Source of the DNA: CAZRVH01 sp964624905
GTDB lineage: Bacteria; Patescibacteriota; Gracilibacteria; Peribacterales; Peribacteraceae
Reading direction: 5' to 3'
DNA: 64,000 nucleotides
Assembly (NCBI GenBank): GCA_964624905.1
Contig: CAZUYK010000007.1
Location: forward strand, 6,096 to 70,095
The translations under genes and the position numbers were made by a program. Below are positions 24,972-32,763 of this stretch, one piece after another. Numbering within the stretch: position 1 is the stretch's first letter; every line of letters begins with the position of its first letter. The notes beneath the pieces were generated by a model, which searched no databases, was not told where the DNA came from, and saw nothing but the letters and a program-made list of their open reading frames with translations.

Positions 24972-25472
24972 TCAAGTTTTTACCCGCTCGTATGTCAGGT
25001 ACGAGAACGGAAACACATGCTTTTCATCGGCAGGATGGTCTTCCCTCGATGTTTCCCGCCACTCCTCGAAACGCATGTCCGGAAAGTGCGCATGGCCGGC
25101 CCCGATGTGCGCGTGCACGCGCGTCAGGTAAATGCGATCCGCCTCGGGCATCGCCACCTCGTAAATCTGCTGCCCGCCGATCACAAATACTTCGTCCTTT
25201 TCATCGCGCTTCGCCAATTCGACCGCATCATGCAGGGAATGGACGACGACGCATCCCTCCGCTTTGAAATCCGCATTCCTGGTGATCACGATGTTCAACC
25301 TGTCAGGCAACGGCCGCCCGATGGACTCGTACGTCTTCCTGCCCATGATGATCGGATGCCCTTTCGTCTTCGCACGGAAATACTTCCAATCATCGGGAAG
25401 ATACCAGGGAATCGCGTTGTCCTGCCCGATGACGTTATTCTCGTCTGCGGCGGCTATGAGGGAGAGGATCAT
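24972..25472 (-). CDS. folA: dihydrofolate reductase
   Basis: A 166-residue enzyme reducing dihydrofolate with NADPH. Landmarks: SLIAAADENNVIGQDNAIPW (substrate loop), LPDDWKYFRAKTKGHPIIMG (active-site Asp in PDD), GRKTYESIGRPLPDRLNIVI and VFVIGGQQIYEVAM (NADPH-binding GG). It pairs with thyA, whose stop is 47 nt upstream on the same strand: thymidylate synthase makes dihydrofolate that this enzyme recycles. Start at ATG 25472; a TTG two codons earlier is in frame. Confidence 0.95.
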   Translation of the reverse strand: MILSLIAAADENNVIGQDNAIPWYLPDDWKYFRAKTKGHPIIMGRKTYESIGRPLPDRLNIVITRNADFKAEGCVVVHSLHDAVELAKRDEKDEVFVIGGQQIYEVAMPEADRIYLTRVHAHIGAGHAHFPDMRFEEWRETSREDHPADEKHVFPFSYLTYERVKT

Positions 25473-25483
25473 GGGCAAAAGGA

Positions 25484-25519
25484 ATTCCCTCTCCTTGCGG
25501 GAGAGGGCCGGGGTGGGGG
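25484..25519. repeat. C/G-rich hairpin between thyA and folA
   Basis: CCCTCTCC TTGC GGGAGAGGG forms an 7-8 bp stem followed by CCGGGGTGGGGG. The motif resembles a common intergenic palindrome of many bacteria. No T-run, so it is not an obvious terminator. Confidence 0.5.
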
Positions 25520-26362
25520 TTAAATCGCGATGGGGGCCTTGATCGAGGGCAGCGGATCGTAGCCTTCGATGGTGAAATCCTCGTACTTGAATCCAAAGAT
25601 ATCCTTCACGTCCGGATTAAGCTTCAAAGTGGGAAGCGGGCGCGGTTCGCGGCTGAGCTGCTCGCGCACCTGGTCGTAGTGGTTGCTGTAGATATGGACG
25701 TCGCCGAACGTATGGATGAATTCGCCCACTTTCAACCCCGTCACCTGTGCGATCATATGGGTCAGGAGCGCATAGGACGCGATGTTGAAGGGCACGCCGA
25801 GGAAGGTATCCGCGCTGCGCTGATAAAGCTGGCAGCTGAGCTCGCCGTTGGCCACGTAGAAGTGGAACAGCGTGTGGCACGGCGGAAGGGCCACCTGCCC
25901 CTGCTCCTTCGGATTCCAGCCCGTCACGATGAGCCGTCGGCTGTTCGGATTCTTTTTCATTTCGTTGATGAGCCAGCTGATCTGGTCGACGCCGTCTTTG
26001 GCGTACGTGCCGTCCGGAAGCAGCGTGGCGCCGAAGTTCCTCCACTGATGGCCGTACACGGGACCCAAGTCTCCCTCTTTGCGGCCGAAGCGGGCGCACT
26101 GCTCGGCGGTGGCCCATTCGTCCCAAATCGTCACGTTGTTGTCCTGTAGGAATTTCACGTTCGTATCGCCGCTCAGGAACCAAAGCAGCTCCTGGATGAT
26201 GGCGCGTGTGTAGAGCTTCTTGGTCGTCATGAGCGGAAACCCCTTCCTCAAATCAAACCGCATCTGGTAGCCGAACACGCTCTTCGTGCCGGTACCCGTG
26301 CGATCCCCCTTCTCCGTGCCGTTTTCCATGATGTGCCGAAGGAGATCCAAGTATTGCTTCAT
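25520..26362 (-). CDS. thyA: thymidylate synthase (ThyA type)
   Basis: A 280-residue enzyme converting dUMP to dTMP with methylene-tetrahydrofolate. Signatures: DRTGTGTKSVFGYQMRFDL (phosphate-binding Arg), EWATAEQCARFG, LGPVYGHQWRNFG, the catalytic cysteine in ALPPCHTLFHFYV, the QRSADTFLGVPFNIASYALL folate/dUMP region, and GDVHIYSNH. All catalytic residues are in place. It is expected to be co-transcribed with folA downstream. Confidence 0.97.
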   Translation of the reverse strand: MKQYLDLLRHIMENGTEKGDRTGTGTKSVFGYQMRFDLRKGFPLMTTKKLYTRAIIQELLWFLSGDTNVKFLQDNNVTIWDEWATAEQCARFGRKEGDLGPVYGHQWRNFGATLLPDGTYAKDGVDQISWLINEMKKNPNSRRLIVTGWNPKEQGQVALPPCHTLFHFYVANGELSCQLYQRSADTFLGVPFNIASYALLTHMIAQVTGLKVGEFIHTFGDVHIYSNHYDQVREQLSREPRPLPTLKLNPDVKDIFGFKYEDFTIEGYDPLPSIKAPIAI

Positions 26363-26424
26363 GCCCCGATGATAGTCGAAATCGGGCGCATGGAAACAGC
26401 CTTGAGCACAATCGGTGCGCGATC

Positions 26425-26880
26425 TTACTTCTTCAACTCACTCGTGCAATGCGGGCAGCGCGTCGCCTTGATATTGATGTGCGTGAAGCAGAAAGGACAA
26501 TCCTTTTCCGTGGGATCCTTCTTCTCCTCTTCCTTCTTCCCGAACTTCTGCAGGTTGTTGATCTGCTTGATGAGCATGAACAGCGCGAACGCGACGATGA
26601 GGAATTCGATGATGACGTTGATGAACGCGCCGTAGTTGATGGTCGCGGCGCCCGCGGCCTTCGCAGCATCCAAGGACGGATAATCCGTTCCCGACAGGTT
26701 GATGTAGAGATTCTTGAAGTCGACCTTCCCCGTAATCACCCCGAACGGAGGCATGATGATATCATTCACGATCGACGTGACGATCTTGCCGAACGCGCCT
26801 CCGATGATGACTCCCACCGCAAGGTCGATCACGTTCCCGCGCGCTGCGAATTGCCGGAATTCCGAGAGAAGCTTCTTCAT
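26425..26880 (-). CDS. mscL: large-conductance mechanosensitive channel with C-terminal zinc ribbon
   Basis: A 151-residue MscL. It begins MKKLLSEFRQFAARGNVIDL followed by AVGVIIGGAFGKIVTSIVND (the conserved gate helix), a periplasmic loop with a short insert, and the second TM helix (INVIIEFLIVAFALFMLIKQ). The channel releases solutes during hypo-osmotic shock. After the usual helical tail (about residue 120) there is an extra cytoplasmic CPFCFTHINIKATRCPHC, a four-cysteine zinc ribbon. A TACCAT hexamer (26888-26893) ends 7 nt before the ATG, so a leaderless transcript is likely. Confidence 0.93.
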   Translation of the reverse strand: MKKLLSEFRQFAARGNVIDLAVGVIIGGAFGKIVTSIVNDIIMPPFGVITGKVDFKNLYINLSGTDYPSLDAAKAAGAATINYGAFINVIIEFLIVAFALFMLIKQINNLQKFGKKEEEKKDPTEKDCPFCFTHINIKATRCPHCTSELKK

Positions 26881-26921
26881 GGGGCCGATGGTACTCCGGT
26901 CGATTCGCATATTCCAGAAAC

Positions 26922-26952
26922 AAAAAAGCGCCCCGCGAACGAGGCGCCTTTT
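26922..26952. terminator. intrinsic terminator after the lipoprotein gene
   Basis: AAAAGCGCC and GGCGCCTTTT form a stem with flanking A- and T-runs, 10 nt after the stop of the minus-strand lipoprotein gene. Confidence 0.7.
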
Positions 26953-26961
26953 CAGAACGAT

Positions 26962-27204
26962 TTAGAGGGAGGAAACGCTGGAATCCTCGGAAGAGGAAGC
27001 ATCCGAAGCTTCAACGGAGGACGAGCTGTCATCCATCATCACGGAATCGTCATCCATCATGGACTCGTCGTCGATCATCATGTCATCGGACATGGAGCTG
27101 TAGCTCTCGTCATCCATGTCGGTCGTGTCGGTGACGGAAGCGTTGCAAGCGGCGAGGGCGACCACGGACGCTGCGGAAGCGAGGAAAAGAAGCTTCTTGT
27201 TCAT
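26962..27204 (-). CDS. small Asp/Ser/Met-rich lipoprotein
   Basis: An 80-residue protein with a lipoprotein signal (LLFLASAASVVALAAC, lipobox LAAC, Cys 20). The mature part is low-complexity: repeats of DDESM/MMDDDS type followed by a Ser/Glu tail (SSSSVEASDASSSEDSS). It is very acidic and methionine-rich. No family recognised; it may bind cations or act as a surface spacer. Followed by its own terminator. Confidence 0.7.
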   Translation of the reverse strand: MNKKLLFLASAASVVALAACNASVTDTTDMDDESYSSMSDDMMIDDESMMDDDSVMMDDSSSSVEASDASSSEDSSVSSL

Positions 27205-27331
27205 GATAAAAATGGGAAGAAAATGAATAATGGGTGTTCAGCATAACACGTTAAAACAAGCGAAAGCAACCCTTTAATGCCTGAGCTTGGATTTTGACGC
27301 TCTCGGGCTCCTCGCGGGAAAATTTACGGGA

Positions 27332-28036
27332 TCAGCGGATTTTCCTGAAGGTTCGCATGCCGCTTTTTTTCGGCTTCGCGCGATCGGGCATGCCGCGGAC
27401 GAGCGACGAAGGGCATACGTCTTTGAAAACGCATGCGCCGCACTGCCTGGAGCGGGCCGTGCACACAGCGCGGCCATGGGAGATAAGCAGCGTCGTCACG
27501 TCCCTCCATTTCTTTTGCGGGGAAACGGCCATGAGATCGAGCTCGATTTTCTTCGGATCCGAATGGACGCTCAGGCCCAAGCGCTGCGCCAACCTTTGCA
27601 CGTGCGTATCAACCGCAATCCCCTCGTTGATCCCGAACGCCGCGGCAAGGATGACCGACGCCGTTTTGCGTCCGACCCCGGGCAACTGCGTCAGCTCCGC
27701 GATGGTACGAGGCATCGTGCCGCCGAACTTTTCCAGGAGCATCGCGCAGGATTCCTGGATATGCTTCGCCTTCATGCGGAAAGTGCCGCAGCTATGGATG
27801 TCCTTTTCCAGTTCCTGGCGGGACACGGCAAGGTAATCCCTCTCCGTCTTGTATTTCGGGTACAGGATGGTTTCCGTCACGATGTTCACGCGCGCGTCCG
27901 TGCACTGGGCGCTCAGGATGACCGCGACCATCAGGTCCAGCGGCGTACGGTAATGAAGGAACGTCTTGGGAGGGACGTACAGTTTTCCCAGCTCCTTCAA
28001 AACCCGATCCATGGGGACGCCGTCTTTGCGGGGCAT
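27332..28036 (-). CDS. nth: endonuclease III (DNA glycosylase/AP lyase)
   Basis: A 234-residue base-excision repair enzyme removing oxidised pyrimidines. Helix-hairpin-helix LPGVGRKTASVILAAAFG with the catalytic Lys, the catalytic Asp in AVDTHVQRLAQRLG, and the [4Fe-4S] cluster cysteines C-x6-C-x2-C-x5-C (CTARSRQCGACVFKDVC) are all present. The last 20 residues (VRGMPDRAKPKKSGMRTFRK) are a basic tail. It is monocistronic in a short gap between divergent genes. Confidence 0.95.
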   Translation of the reverse strand: MPRKDGVPMDRVLKELGKLYVPPKTFLHYRTPLDLMVAVILSAQCTDARVNIVTETILYPKYKTERDYLAVSRQELEKDIHSCGTFRMKAKHIQESCAMLLEKFGGTMPRTIAELTQLPGVGRKTASVILAAAFGINEGIAVDTHVQRLAQRLGLSVHSDPKKIELDLMAVSPQKKWRDVTTLLISHGRAVCTARSRQCGACVFKDVCPSSLVRGMPDRAKPKKSGMRTFRKIR

Positions 28037-28130
28037 GCAAGCAAGGGATAATTGACGGAAAGAGAGTACATCACAAAACGCACGTTTCGTACTTTTTGAT
28101 TCGGATTCCCTTCGCTACGATGCGTGTCCG

Positions 28131-28721
28131 ATGCCGAGCCTGCCTCCCATCACCGTCTTCGACCTGGAAACGACAGGGCTGGACCCCAAACGAGGCCATA
28201 GGGTCGTTGAAATCGCAGGCGTGCGCATCGAGAACGGCATCATTACGGACAGGACCTTCAACAGCTTGGTGAATCCGGAGCGTGACATCCCCTTCGAGAC
28301 GAAGCAGATCCACGGCATCAGCAACGAGGACGTCGCCACGGCCCCCACGATGATGGCCGTCCTGCCGCAATTCCTGGAATTCGCGGCCGGCTCGACGCTC
28401 ATCGCGCACAACGCCGCCTTCGACAAGGGATTTTTGGAATGCGAGAAGGAATTCTGCTGGGGGTACATCGAGATCCCGGAACCCCTGTGCAGCATGAAGC
28501 TCAGCCAGAGCCTGTTCCCCACGGCCTTCCGTCACAGCCTGGATTTCCTTAGCGAGAAATTCCAGATGCAGCTCCCCCAGGGCCGCCACCGCGCGTTGCC
28601 GGACGTGCTCCATACCGCGCAGATCCTGTTGAAAATGATCGAGGTCGGCAAGATCCAGTCGTTGGGAGAACTCAAGCAAAAAGCGTCATTGAACGCGGTT
28701 CCTGCGTTCGGAAGGAGATAA
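28131..28721 (+). CDS. DnaQ-type 3'-5' exonuclease
   Basis: A 196-residue DEDDh exonuclease. ExoI ITVFDLETTGLDPKRGH, ExoII STLIAHNAAFDKGFLE and ExoIII QGRHRALPDVLHT (His and Asp) are all intact. Such proteins are the proofreading epsilon subunit of DNA polymerase III or free-standing RNases/DNases; no beta-clamp-binding motif is obvious, so dnaQ is not assigned. A TACGAT hexamer (28116-28121) lies 9 nt before the ATG. Confidence 0.88.
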   Translation: MPSLPPITVFDLETTGLDPKRGHRVVEIAGVRIENGIITDRTFNSLVNPERDIPFETKQIHGISNEDVATAPTMMAVLPQFLEFAAGSTLIAHNAAFDKGFLECEKEFCWGYIEIPEPLCSMKLSQSLFPTAFRHSLDFLSEKFQMQLPQGRHRALPDVLHTAQILLKMIEVGKIQSLGELKQKASLNAVPAFGRR

Positions 28722-28732
28722 TGTCGGATCGA

Positions 28733-28806
28733 AGGTAGGTAGGAGAGTAGGTTCGTAGATTTCTCCATGCCTTACTCCTACCCACCTACTTTCCTACCCT
28801 CCTATC
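28733..28806. repeat. intergenic inverted repeat of GTAGG words
   Basis: The left arm (28733-28752) repeats GGTAGG/GAGTAGG; the right arm (28772-28806) repeats CTCCTACCC, CCTACTTTCCTACC. They form an imperfect hairpin of about 18-20 bp between two plus-strand genes. No clear T-run follows. Confidence 0.6.
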
Positions 28807-28851
28807 CCCTGAACCCCTTCATTTCGACATAAAAAACCGGATTATGTACGC

Positions 28852-28857
28852 TATACT
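28852..28857 (+). promoter_or_regulatory. -10 hexamer of def (leaderless)
   Basis: TATACT ends 6 nt before the ATG at 28864, so transcription should start at the start codon. Confidence 0.7.
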
Positions 28858-28863
28858 TCCCCC

Positions 28864-29319
28864 ATGGCAGTCCTCCCCATCGTCATCGGCGAGCAACAGA
28901 GCGTCCTCCGCGCGAAGACGAAGGAAGTGGCGGTGACAAAGGACATCCTGAAGCTCATCAAGGACATGGAACAGACGACGGTGAAAGCCGACGGGCTCGG
29001 TTTGGCGGCCCCGCAGATCGGGCAGAGCCTGCGCCTGTGCGTTGCCAAGGTGAACGGTCGCCTGACGCCGCTCATCAACCCCCACATCACTTTCAAAAGC
29101 AAAGAAACGGACATAATGGAGGAAGGGTGCCTGAGCCTGCCGAATATCTGGCTGCCGGTTCCGCGTTCGACATCCATCGTCGTGAAGTACCTGAACGCGA
29201 AGGGCCAGGCGCAGGAACGCAAATTCGACGGCATGGAAGCGCGCATCGTGCAGCACGAAGTGGACCACTTGGACGGAAAGCTGATCACGGACTACGCGCA
29301 GATGCCGAAACCGATGTAA
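28864..29319 (+). CDS. def: peptide deformylase
   Basis: A 151-residue metalloenzyme removing the formyl group from nascent proteins. Motif 1 GLGLAAPQIGQSLR, motif 2 EEGCLSLPNIW (metal Cys) and motif 3 QHEVDHLDGKLITDY (two metal His and catalytic Glu) are intact. The transcript appears leaderless. It is followed after 57 nt by gatB. Confidence 0.96.
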   Translation: MAVLPIVIGEQQSVLRAKTKEVAVTKDILKLIKDMEQTTVKADGLGLAAPQIGQSLRLCVAKVNGRLTPLINPHITFKSKETDIMEEGCLSLPNIWLPVPRSTSIVVKYLNAKGQAQERKFDGMEARIVQHEVDHLDGKLITDYAQMPKPM

Positions 29320-29376
29320 AAGGGCTGGAAATTGGCATTGAGCGGGCTTCGGAAAACAAGTACGCTCTTTCGCGTT

Positions 29377-30822
29377 ATGGCAGAGCTGGAAGCCATCATC
29401 GGCTTGGAAGTGCATGCGCAGATGAGCACGAAGACGAAGATGTTCTGCGGATGCGACAACGACGCGTTCGGCAAGGAGCCGAATACGACCGTCTGCCCCA
29501 TCTGCATGGGCCACCCGGGCACGCTCCCCGTCCCCAACGGCGAAGCCGTGGCCAAGGCGGTCCGCGCCTCGCTCGCGATCGGATGCTCCATCAATCCCGA
29601 CAGCCACTTCGACCGCAAGCACTACTTCTATCCGGACCTGCCGTCCGGCTACCAGATTTCGCAGTACGATTTCCCGCTCGCCTCGCACGGAAAAGTGGAA
29701 TACGACCTTACGGACGCAAGCGGACGGAAGACGGGCGAACGCGTTTGCCGCATCACGCGCCTGCACATGGAAAACGACGCCGGAAAGCTGACGCACAGGG
29801 GCAATAAAACCCTCTGCGACTACAACCGAGCGGGTACGCCGCTCATGGAAATCGTTACGGAACCGGATTTGAGGAACAGCGAGGAAGCCTGCGCCTTCGC
29901 GGAGGAGTTGCGTCGCATCCTCATCGCGGTCGATGCTTCGGAAGCGGACATGTTCAAAGGCATGATGCGTTTCGACGCGTCGATTTCTCTGCGCGAAAAG
30001 GGCACCGAAAAGCTCAACCCGAGGAGCGAAATCAAGAACCTGAACAGCTTCAAGGCACTGGAAAAGGCCCTGCAGTATGAGGAAAAGAGACTGCGCGACT
30101 TATGGGAGGAAACAGGTGGACCCTTAAAAGGAAACATCACGGTGGGATGGATGGACGACGAGGAAAAGACCCGCATGCTGCGTGACAAGGAAGACGCCCA
30201 GGACTACCGCTACTTCCCAGAACCGGATATCCCGCCGTTGCACTTCGAGGCGGCAGCGATCGAAGAAATCCGCAAGAGCTTGCCCATCCTCCCCCGCGCG
30301 GCGCGTACCCACTACGTGAATTTGGGGCTGGAGGAATCGGAATCGATGCAGATCATGAACAACCCCGCGCTGAAGGCAATCTTCGACGCGGTGTATACGA
30401 AGACGAACGACGCGAAGCGCACGTCCAGCCTGGTCCTGACGCAGCTCGTAGGCTTCCTGAAGGCCGAGGACAAGCCGCTGGAGGAAGGCCCGACGGCGGA
30501 CGCCATGCTGGAACTCGTGGCGGCGATCGACGACGGCACGATCTCTGGAAACGCAGGAAAGGAAGTCCTCGCGACGATGGTGAAGACGGGAAAATCCGCA
30601 CCCGCGATCATCGAGGAGGGGGGCATGAAGCAAATCAGCGACGACGGGGCGATCGAGGAACTCGTGAAGAAAGCAATCGAAGCGAACCCCCAGGCGATCG
30701 AATCCTACAAGGCAGGCAAAGGAGCGGCTTTGGGCGCGATCGTGGGATGGGTGATGAAGGAATCGAAGGGTCAGGCGAACCCCGGGAAGGTAAACCAAAT
30801 CCTGCAAAAACTGTTGTCGTAA
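29377..30822 (+). CDS. gatB: Asp-tRNA(Asn)/Glu-tRNA(Gln) amidotransferase subunit B
   Basis: A 481-residue subunit of the GatCAB enzyme that converts Glu-tRNA-Gln or Asp-tRNA-Asn to the amide form; GatB activates the carboxyl group and binds tRNA. It begins AELEAIIGLEVHAQMSTKTK, continues with FCGCDND...VCPICMGHPGTLPVPN (zinc-binding Cys), KHYFYPDLPSGYQISQYDFP and DYNRAGTPLMEIVTEPDL, and ends with the YqeY-like tail. gatA and gatC are not in the window. Start: ATG with a TACGCT hexamer 10 nt upstream; an earlier ATG 45 nt upstream reads through that promoter and is rejected. Confidence 0.95.
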   Translation: MAELEAIIGLEVHAQMSTKTKMFCGCDNDAFGKEPNTTVCPICMGHPGTLPVPNGEAVAKAVRASLAIGCSINPDSHFDRKHYFYPDLPSGYQISQYDFPLASHGKVEYDLTDASGRKTGERVCRITRLHMENDAGKLTHRGNKTLCDYNRAGTPLMEIVTEPDLRNSEEACAFAEELRRILIAVDASEADMFKGMMRFDASISLREKGTEKLNPRSEIKNLNSFKALEKALQYEEKRLRDLWEETGGPLKGNITVGWMDDEEKTRMLRDKEDAQDYRYFPEPDIPPLHFEAAAIEEIRKSLPILPRAARTHYVNLGLEESESMQIMNNPALKAIFDAVYTKTNDAKRTSSLVLTQLVGFLKAEDKPLEEGPTADAMLELVAAIDDGTISGNAGKEVLATMVKTGKSAPAIIEEGGMKQISDDGAIEELVKKAIEANPQAIESYKAGKGAALGAIVGWVMKESKGQANPGKVNQILQKLLS

Positions 30823-30850
30823 TACGTCGGGACTCGTAGAGTGCGGACAT

Positions 30851-31285
30851 ATGCGCAACGCCCTCCTCTCTTCCATCGCCGTTCTTACCCTCGTCGCCTG
30901 TTCGCAGACGCCGAACAATATCGCCGTGGGCGAGCCGAATCCGAACGCACCGGCAGACGCGGGCGGTATCGTGATGGAGCAGACATCCATGGAGTGGCAA
31001 TTCACGAACGTCGGCACCGAAGATGAACCGCGCACGAAGGTCTCGCTGGTCATCAAGGGGACGGAGATGCGCACGATCGATATGGGAACGTATGCGGGCA
31101 ATGCCGTGGATAAGTCGAACGAACAGACCGAAGCCCTTCTCTTCGCCAGTTTGTGGTGGGCGGGCGGAGGAGACGACCTGCGTGTGGTCGGCAACGGCGA
31201 CGGCACGATTACCCTGCAGCATCGCGGAGTGGACGAAGTGTCCGGAATCGGCGATTGGATGACGCTGCAAACGATCCAGGAGTAA
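30851..31285 (+). CDS. small lipoprotein of unknown function
   Basis: A 144-residue protein with lipoprotein signal MRNALLSSIAVLTLVACSQT (lipobox LVAC, Cys 17). The mature domain looks beta-rich (MEWQFTNVGTEDEPRTKVSL, VIKGTEMRTIDMGTYAGNAV, DLRVVGNGDGTITLQHRGVD). No family recognised. A TAGAGT hexamer lies 8 nt before the ATG. It is followed by a long gene-free stretch. Confidence 0.65.
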   Translation: MRNALLSSIAVLTLVACSQTPNNIAVGEPNPNAPADAGGIVMEQTSMEWQFTNVGTEDEPRTKVSLVIKGTEMRTIDMGTYAGNAVDKSNEQTEALLFASLWWAGGGDDLRVVGNGDGTITLQHRGVDEVSGIGDWMTLQTIQE

Positions 31286-31289
31286 AGAA

Positions 31290-32041
31290 AACTTGTCCTA
31301 AGAATAATGTATTTGCACTGAATACATAATTTAGTCAATGCGTGTAATCGACCTTCTGAATTGGTTATTCGGGACCTTTGATTGAACACACATTGTATTC
31401 ATACAACAGTTCCCCCACCTGAACAGGGCAACAAGTTGCTAGAAACCGAGCCTCTGCGTAAGATGACGTGATTTGCCAATGGCAGGTCGAACACACACCC
31501 AAACAAACACTCGTTCTTTTTTCTTCCATCGCCAAACAGTTGAGAGAGGGATGATCACGGGTTTCACACCCGTTCCTCCCGGCCAACACATTGCTTTGCT
31601 TGCTACTCTGGGTACAGGCACGTGCATGTGTCACTTGTGGTCATCCTCCTCTCTGCTCTACAAGGAACGTACGGTCCATCAGAGGTATGATGACCGCTGC
31701 GCACCCCTCTTCTCCCCAGTGTTCCCTTTGGATCTTAGTATCCTCATGGCGAACCGGTCCGGGGACTTCGGTAGGTTCCGAGGAGAAACAAGAAACCAGA
31801 GTAAGGCAGAGATGTCGGGGATACCTCCCCCTCGCTCCCGTTCACTCACTAATCGCGGCTCAATACTATACTTAGTATCGATAGTCGCACGAACGGACAG
31901 CAACACAAACACAAACAGGGACACGCAAGTGGCCCTTTTGTGCATGCCATGGGTGAAACCGAAGGTTTCCCCCATGGTCCCCCTTCCTTGAAGTTGAGTC
32001 GCTCCAGCGAAAGCATAGCTTCCGCTTCGCGACGTTTTTTT
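31290..32041 (+). ncRNA. candidate large structured non-coding RNA
   Basis: About 750 nt without a credible protein gene on either strand, lower in GC than its neighbours and rich in hairpins. Clear stems: ACGGGT/ACCCGT (about 31557-31574), GGTCATC (31639-31645) with GATGACC (31689-31695) plus CCTCT with AGAGG inside, ATACTA/TAGTAT (about 31863-31878), and a 13-bp stem 31947-31960 with 31964-31977. A long-range pairing CACTTG (31632-31637) with CAAGTG (31926-31931) is possible. It ends at an intrinsic terminator on the plus strand. The hallmark sequences of RNase P RNA, tmRNA and SRP RNA are not visible. The 5' end is not fixed; no clean promoter is seen in the AT-rich 31290-31350 region. Confidence 0.5.
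31998..32041 (+). terminator. intrinsic terminator ending the candidate ncRNA
   Basis: A two-part stem, GTCGC (31998-32002)/GCGAC (32029-32033) enclosing GCGAAAGC (32007-32014)/GCTTCCGC (32018-32025), followed by seven T (32035-32041). Confidence 0.82.
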
Positions 32042-32052
32042 ATAAAACCAAT

Positions 32053-32140
32053 CGTGCCGAACGAGCGCTTTGCGCGAAGTGGAGGCACTCCTTTCCGGAA
32101 AGATAGCTCATGAAAGAAAACCCGGAGGGTTGTCTTTCAT
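32053..32140 (+). repeat. 88-nt dispersed palindromic repeat, copy 2
   Basis: Same length and about 86% identical to 15107-15194. It begins 12 nt after the ncRNA terminator and ends 1 nt before the efp stop codon on the minus strand. The inner hairpin stem is preserved by a paired change relative to copy 1. Confidence 0.75.
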
Positions 32141-32141
32141 G

Positions 32142-32702
32142 TTACGAAACGCGCGTCATGTAGAGGCCTGTCTCCGTATTCACCTTTACGACATCGCCTT
32201 CGTCTACGAACAAGGGAACGTTCACCACGAGGCCACTTTCAAGCTTCGCAGGCTTGTTGCCGCCAGTGGCGGTATCCCCTTTCACGCCCGGGATCGTCTC
32301 CACGACTTTCAATTCGACGGTCGGCTTCAGCTGGATGCCGATGGGATTGTCTTCGAACATGAGGGCGTCCACTTCGTTTCCTTCCACAAGGTAGAGAGCG
32401 CTTTCATCGATCGTATCCTTGCTGAGCTCGAACTGGTCGAACGTCTCGTTATCCATGAACGTGAACGTCTCGCCGTTGTTGTACAGGTACTGCACGCGGC
32501 GGTATCCCACGTCCGCGGGTTCGATCTTCTCGCTTCCCTGGAAGTTCTTCGCAAGGATCGCGCCCGTCTTCAAGTTCTTCAGCTTGCACTGCATGTTCGC
32601 CTTGCTCTGGCTCTTGCGGCCGAACTGGGAGCTGACCACCATGAAGGGTTCGCCATCGATGTTAATGGCGCGTCCGGGCTTGAGATCGGTAATGTCGTAC
32701 AT
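32142..32702 (-). CDS. efp: elongation factor P with Gln at the tip position
   Basis: A 186-residue EF-P that relieves ribosome stalling at polyproline. It follows the family closely: ITDLKPGRAINIDGEPFMVV, KLKNLKTGAILAKNFQGSEK, VEDGD-like MDNETFDQFELSKD and a C-terminal TGLYMTRVS. The tip of domain I, which in E. coli reads PGKGQ with the modified Lys34, reads KSQSK here at equal spacing from both flanks, so the tip residue is Gln32. The lysine modification pathway cannot act on it. Start at MYDITDLKPG; the upstream extension is not EF-P-like. Confidence 0.93.
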   Translation of the reverse strand: MYDITDLKPGRAINIDGEPFMVVSSQFGRKSQSKANMQCKLKNLKTGAILAKNFQGSEKIEPADVGYRRVQYLYNNGETFTFMDNETFDQFELSKDTIDESALYLVEGNEVDALMFEDNPIGIQLKPTVELKVVETIPGVKGDTATGGNKPAKLESGLVVNVPLFVDEGDVVKVNTETGLYMTRVS

Positions 32703-32763
32703 AGGAAATGAGGAAGGTAGGCCGGCAGTCTGCCAGCCTCCCCCGAGGGGCGTCAACCTGGCT

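Noticed and set aside
28733..28806. Reading the GTAGG repeat as a coding extension of dnaQ or def
   Set aside because: Both genes have complete ends, and the stretch is an inverted repeat.
31473..31991. Open frame of about 170 codons inside the candidate ncRNA
   Set aside because: Low-complexity translation without a promoter or ribosome site, and it crosses several strong hairpins.
31290..32041. RNase P RNA, tmRNA, SRP RNA or group II intron
   Set aside because: The universal RNase P core (GAAAGTCC, ACAGAA), the tmRNA tRNA-like end, the SRP GGAAG-loop motif and an intron domain V were searched for by eye on both strands and not found.
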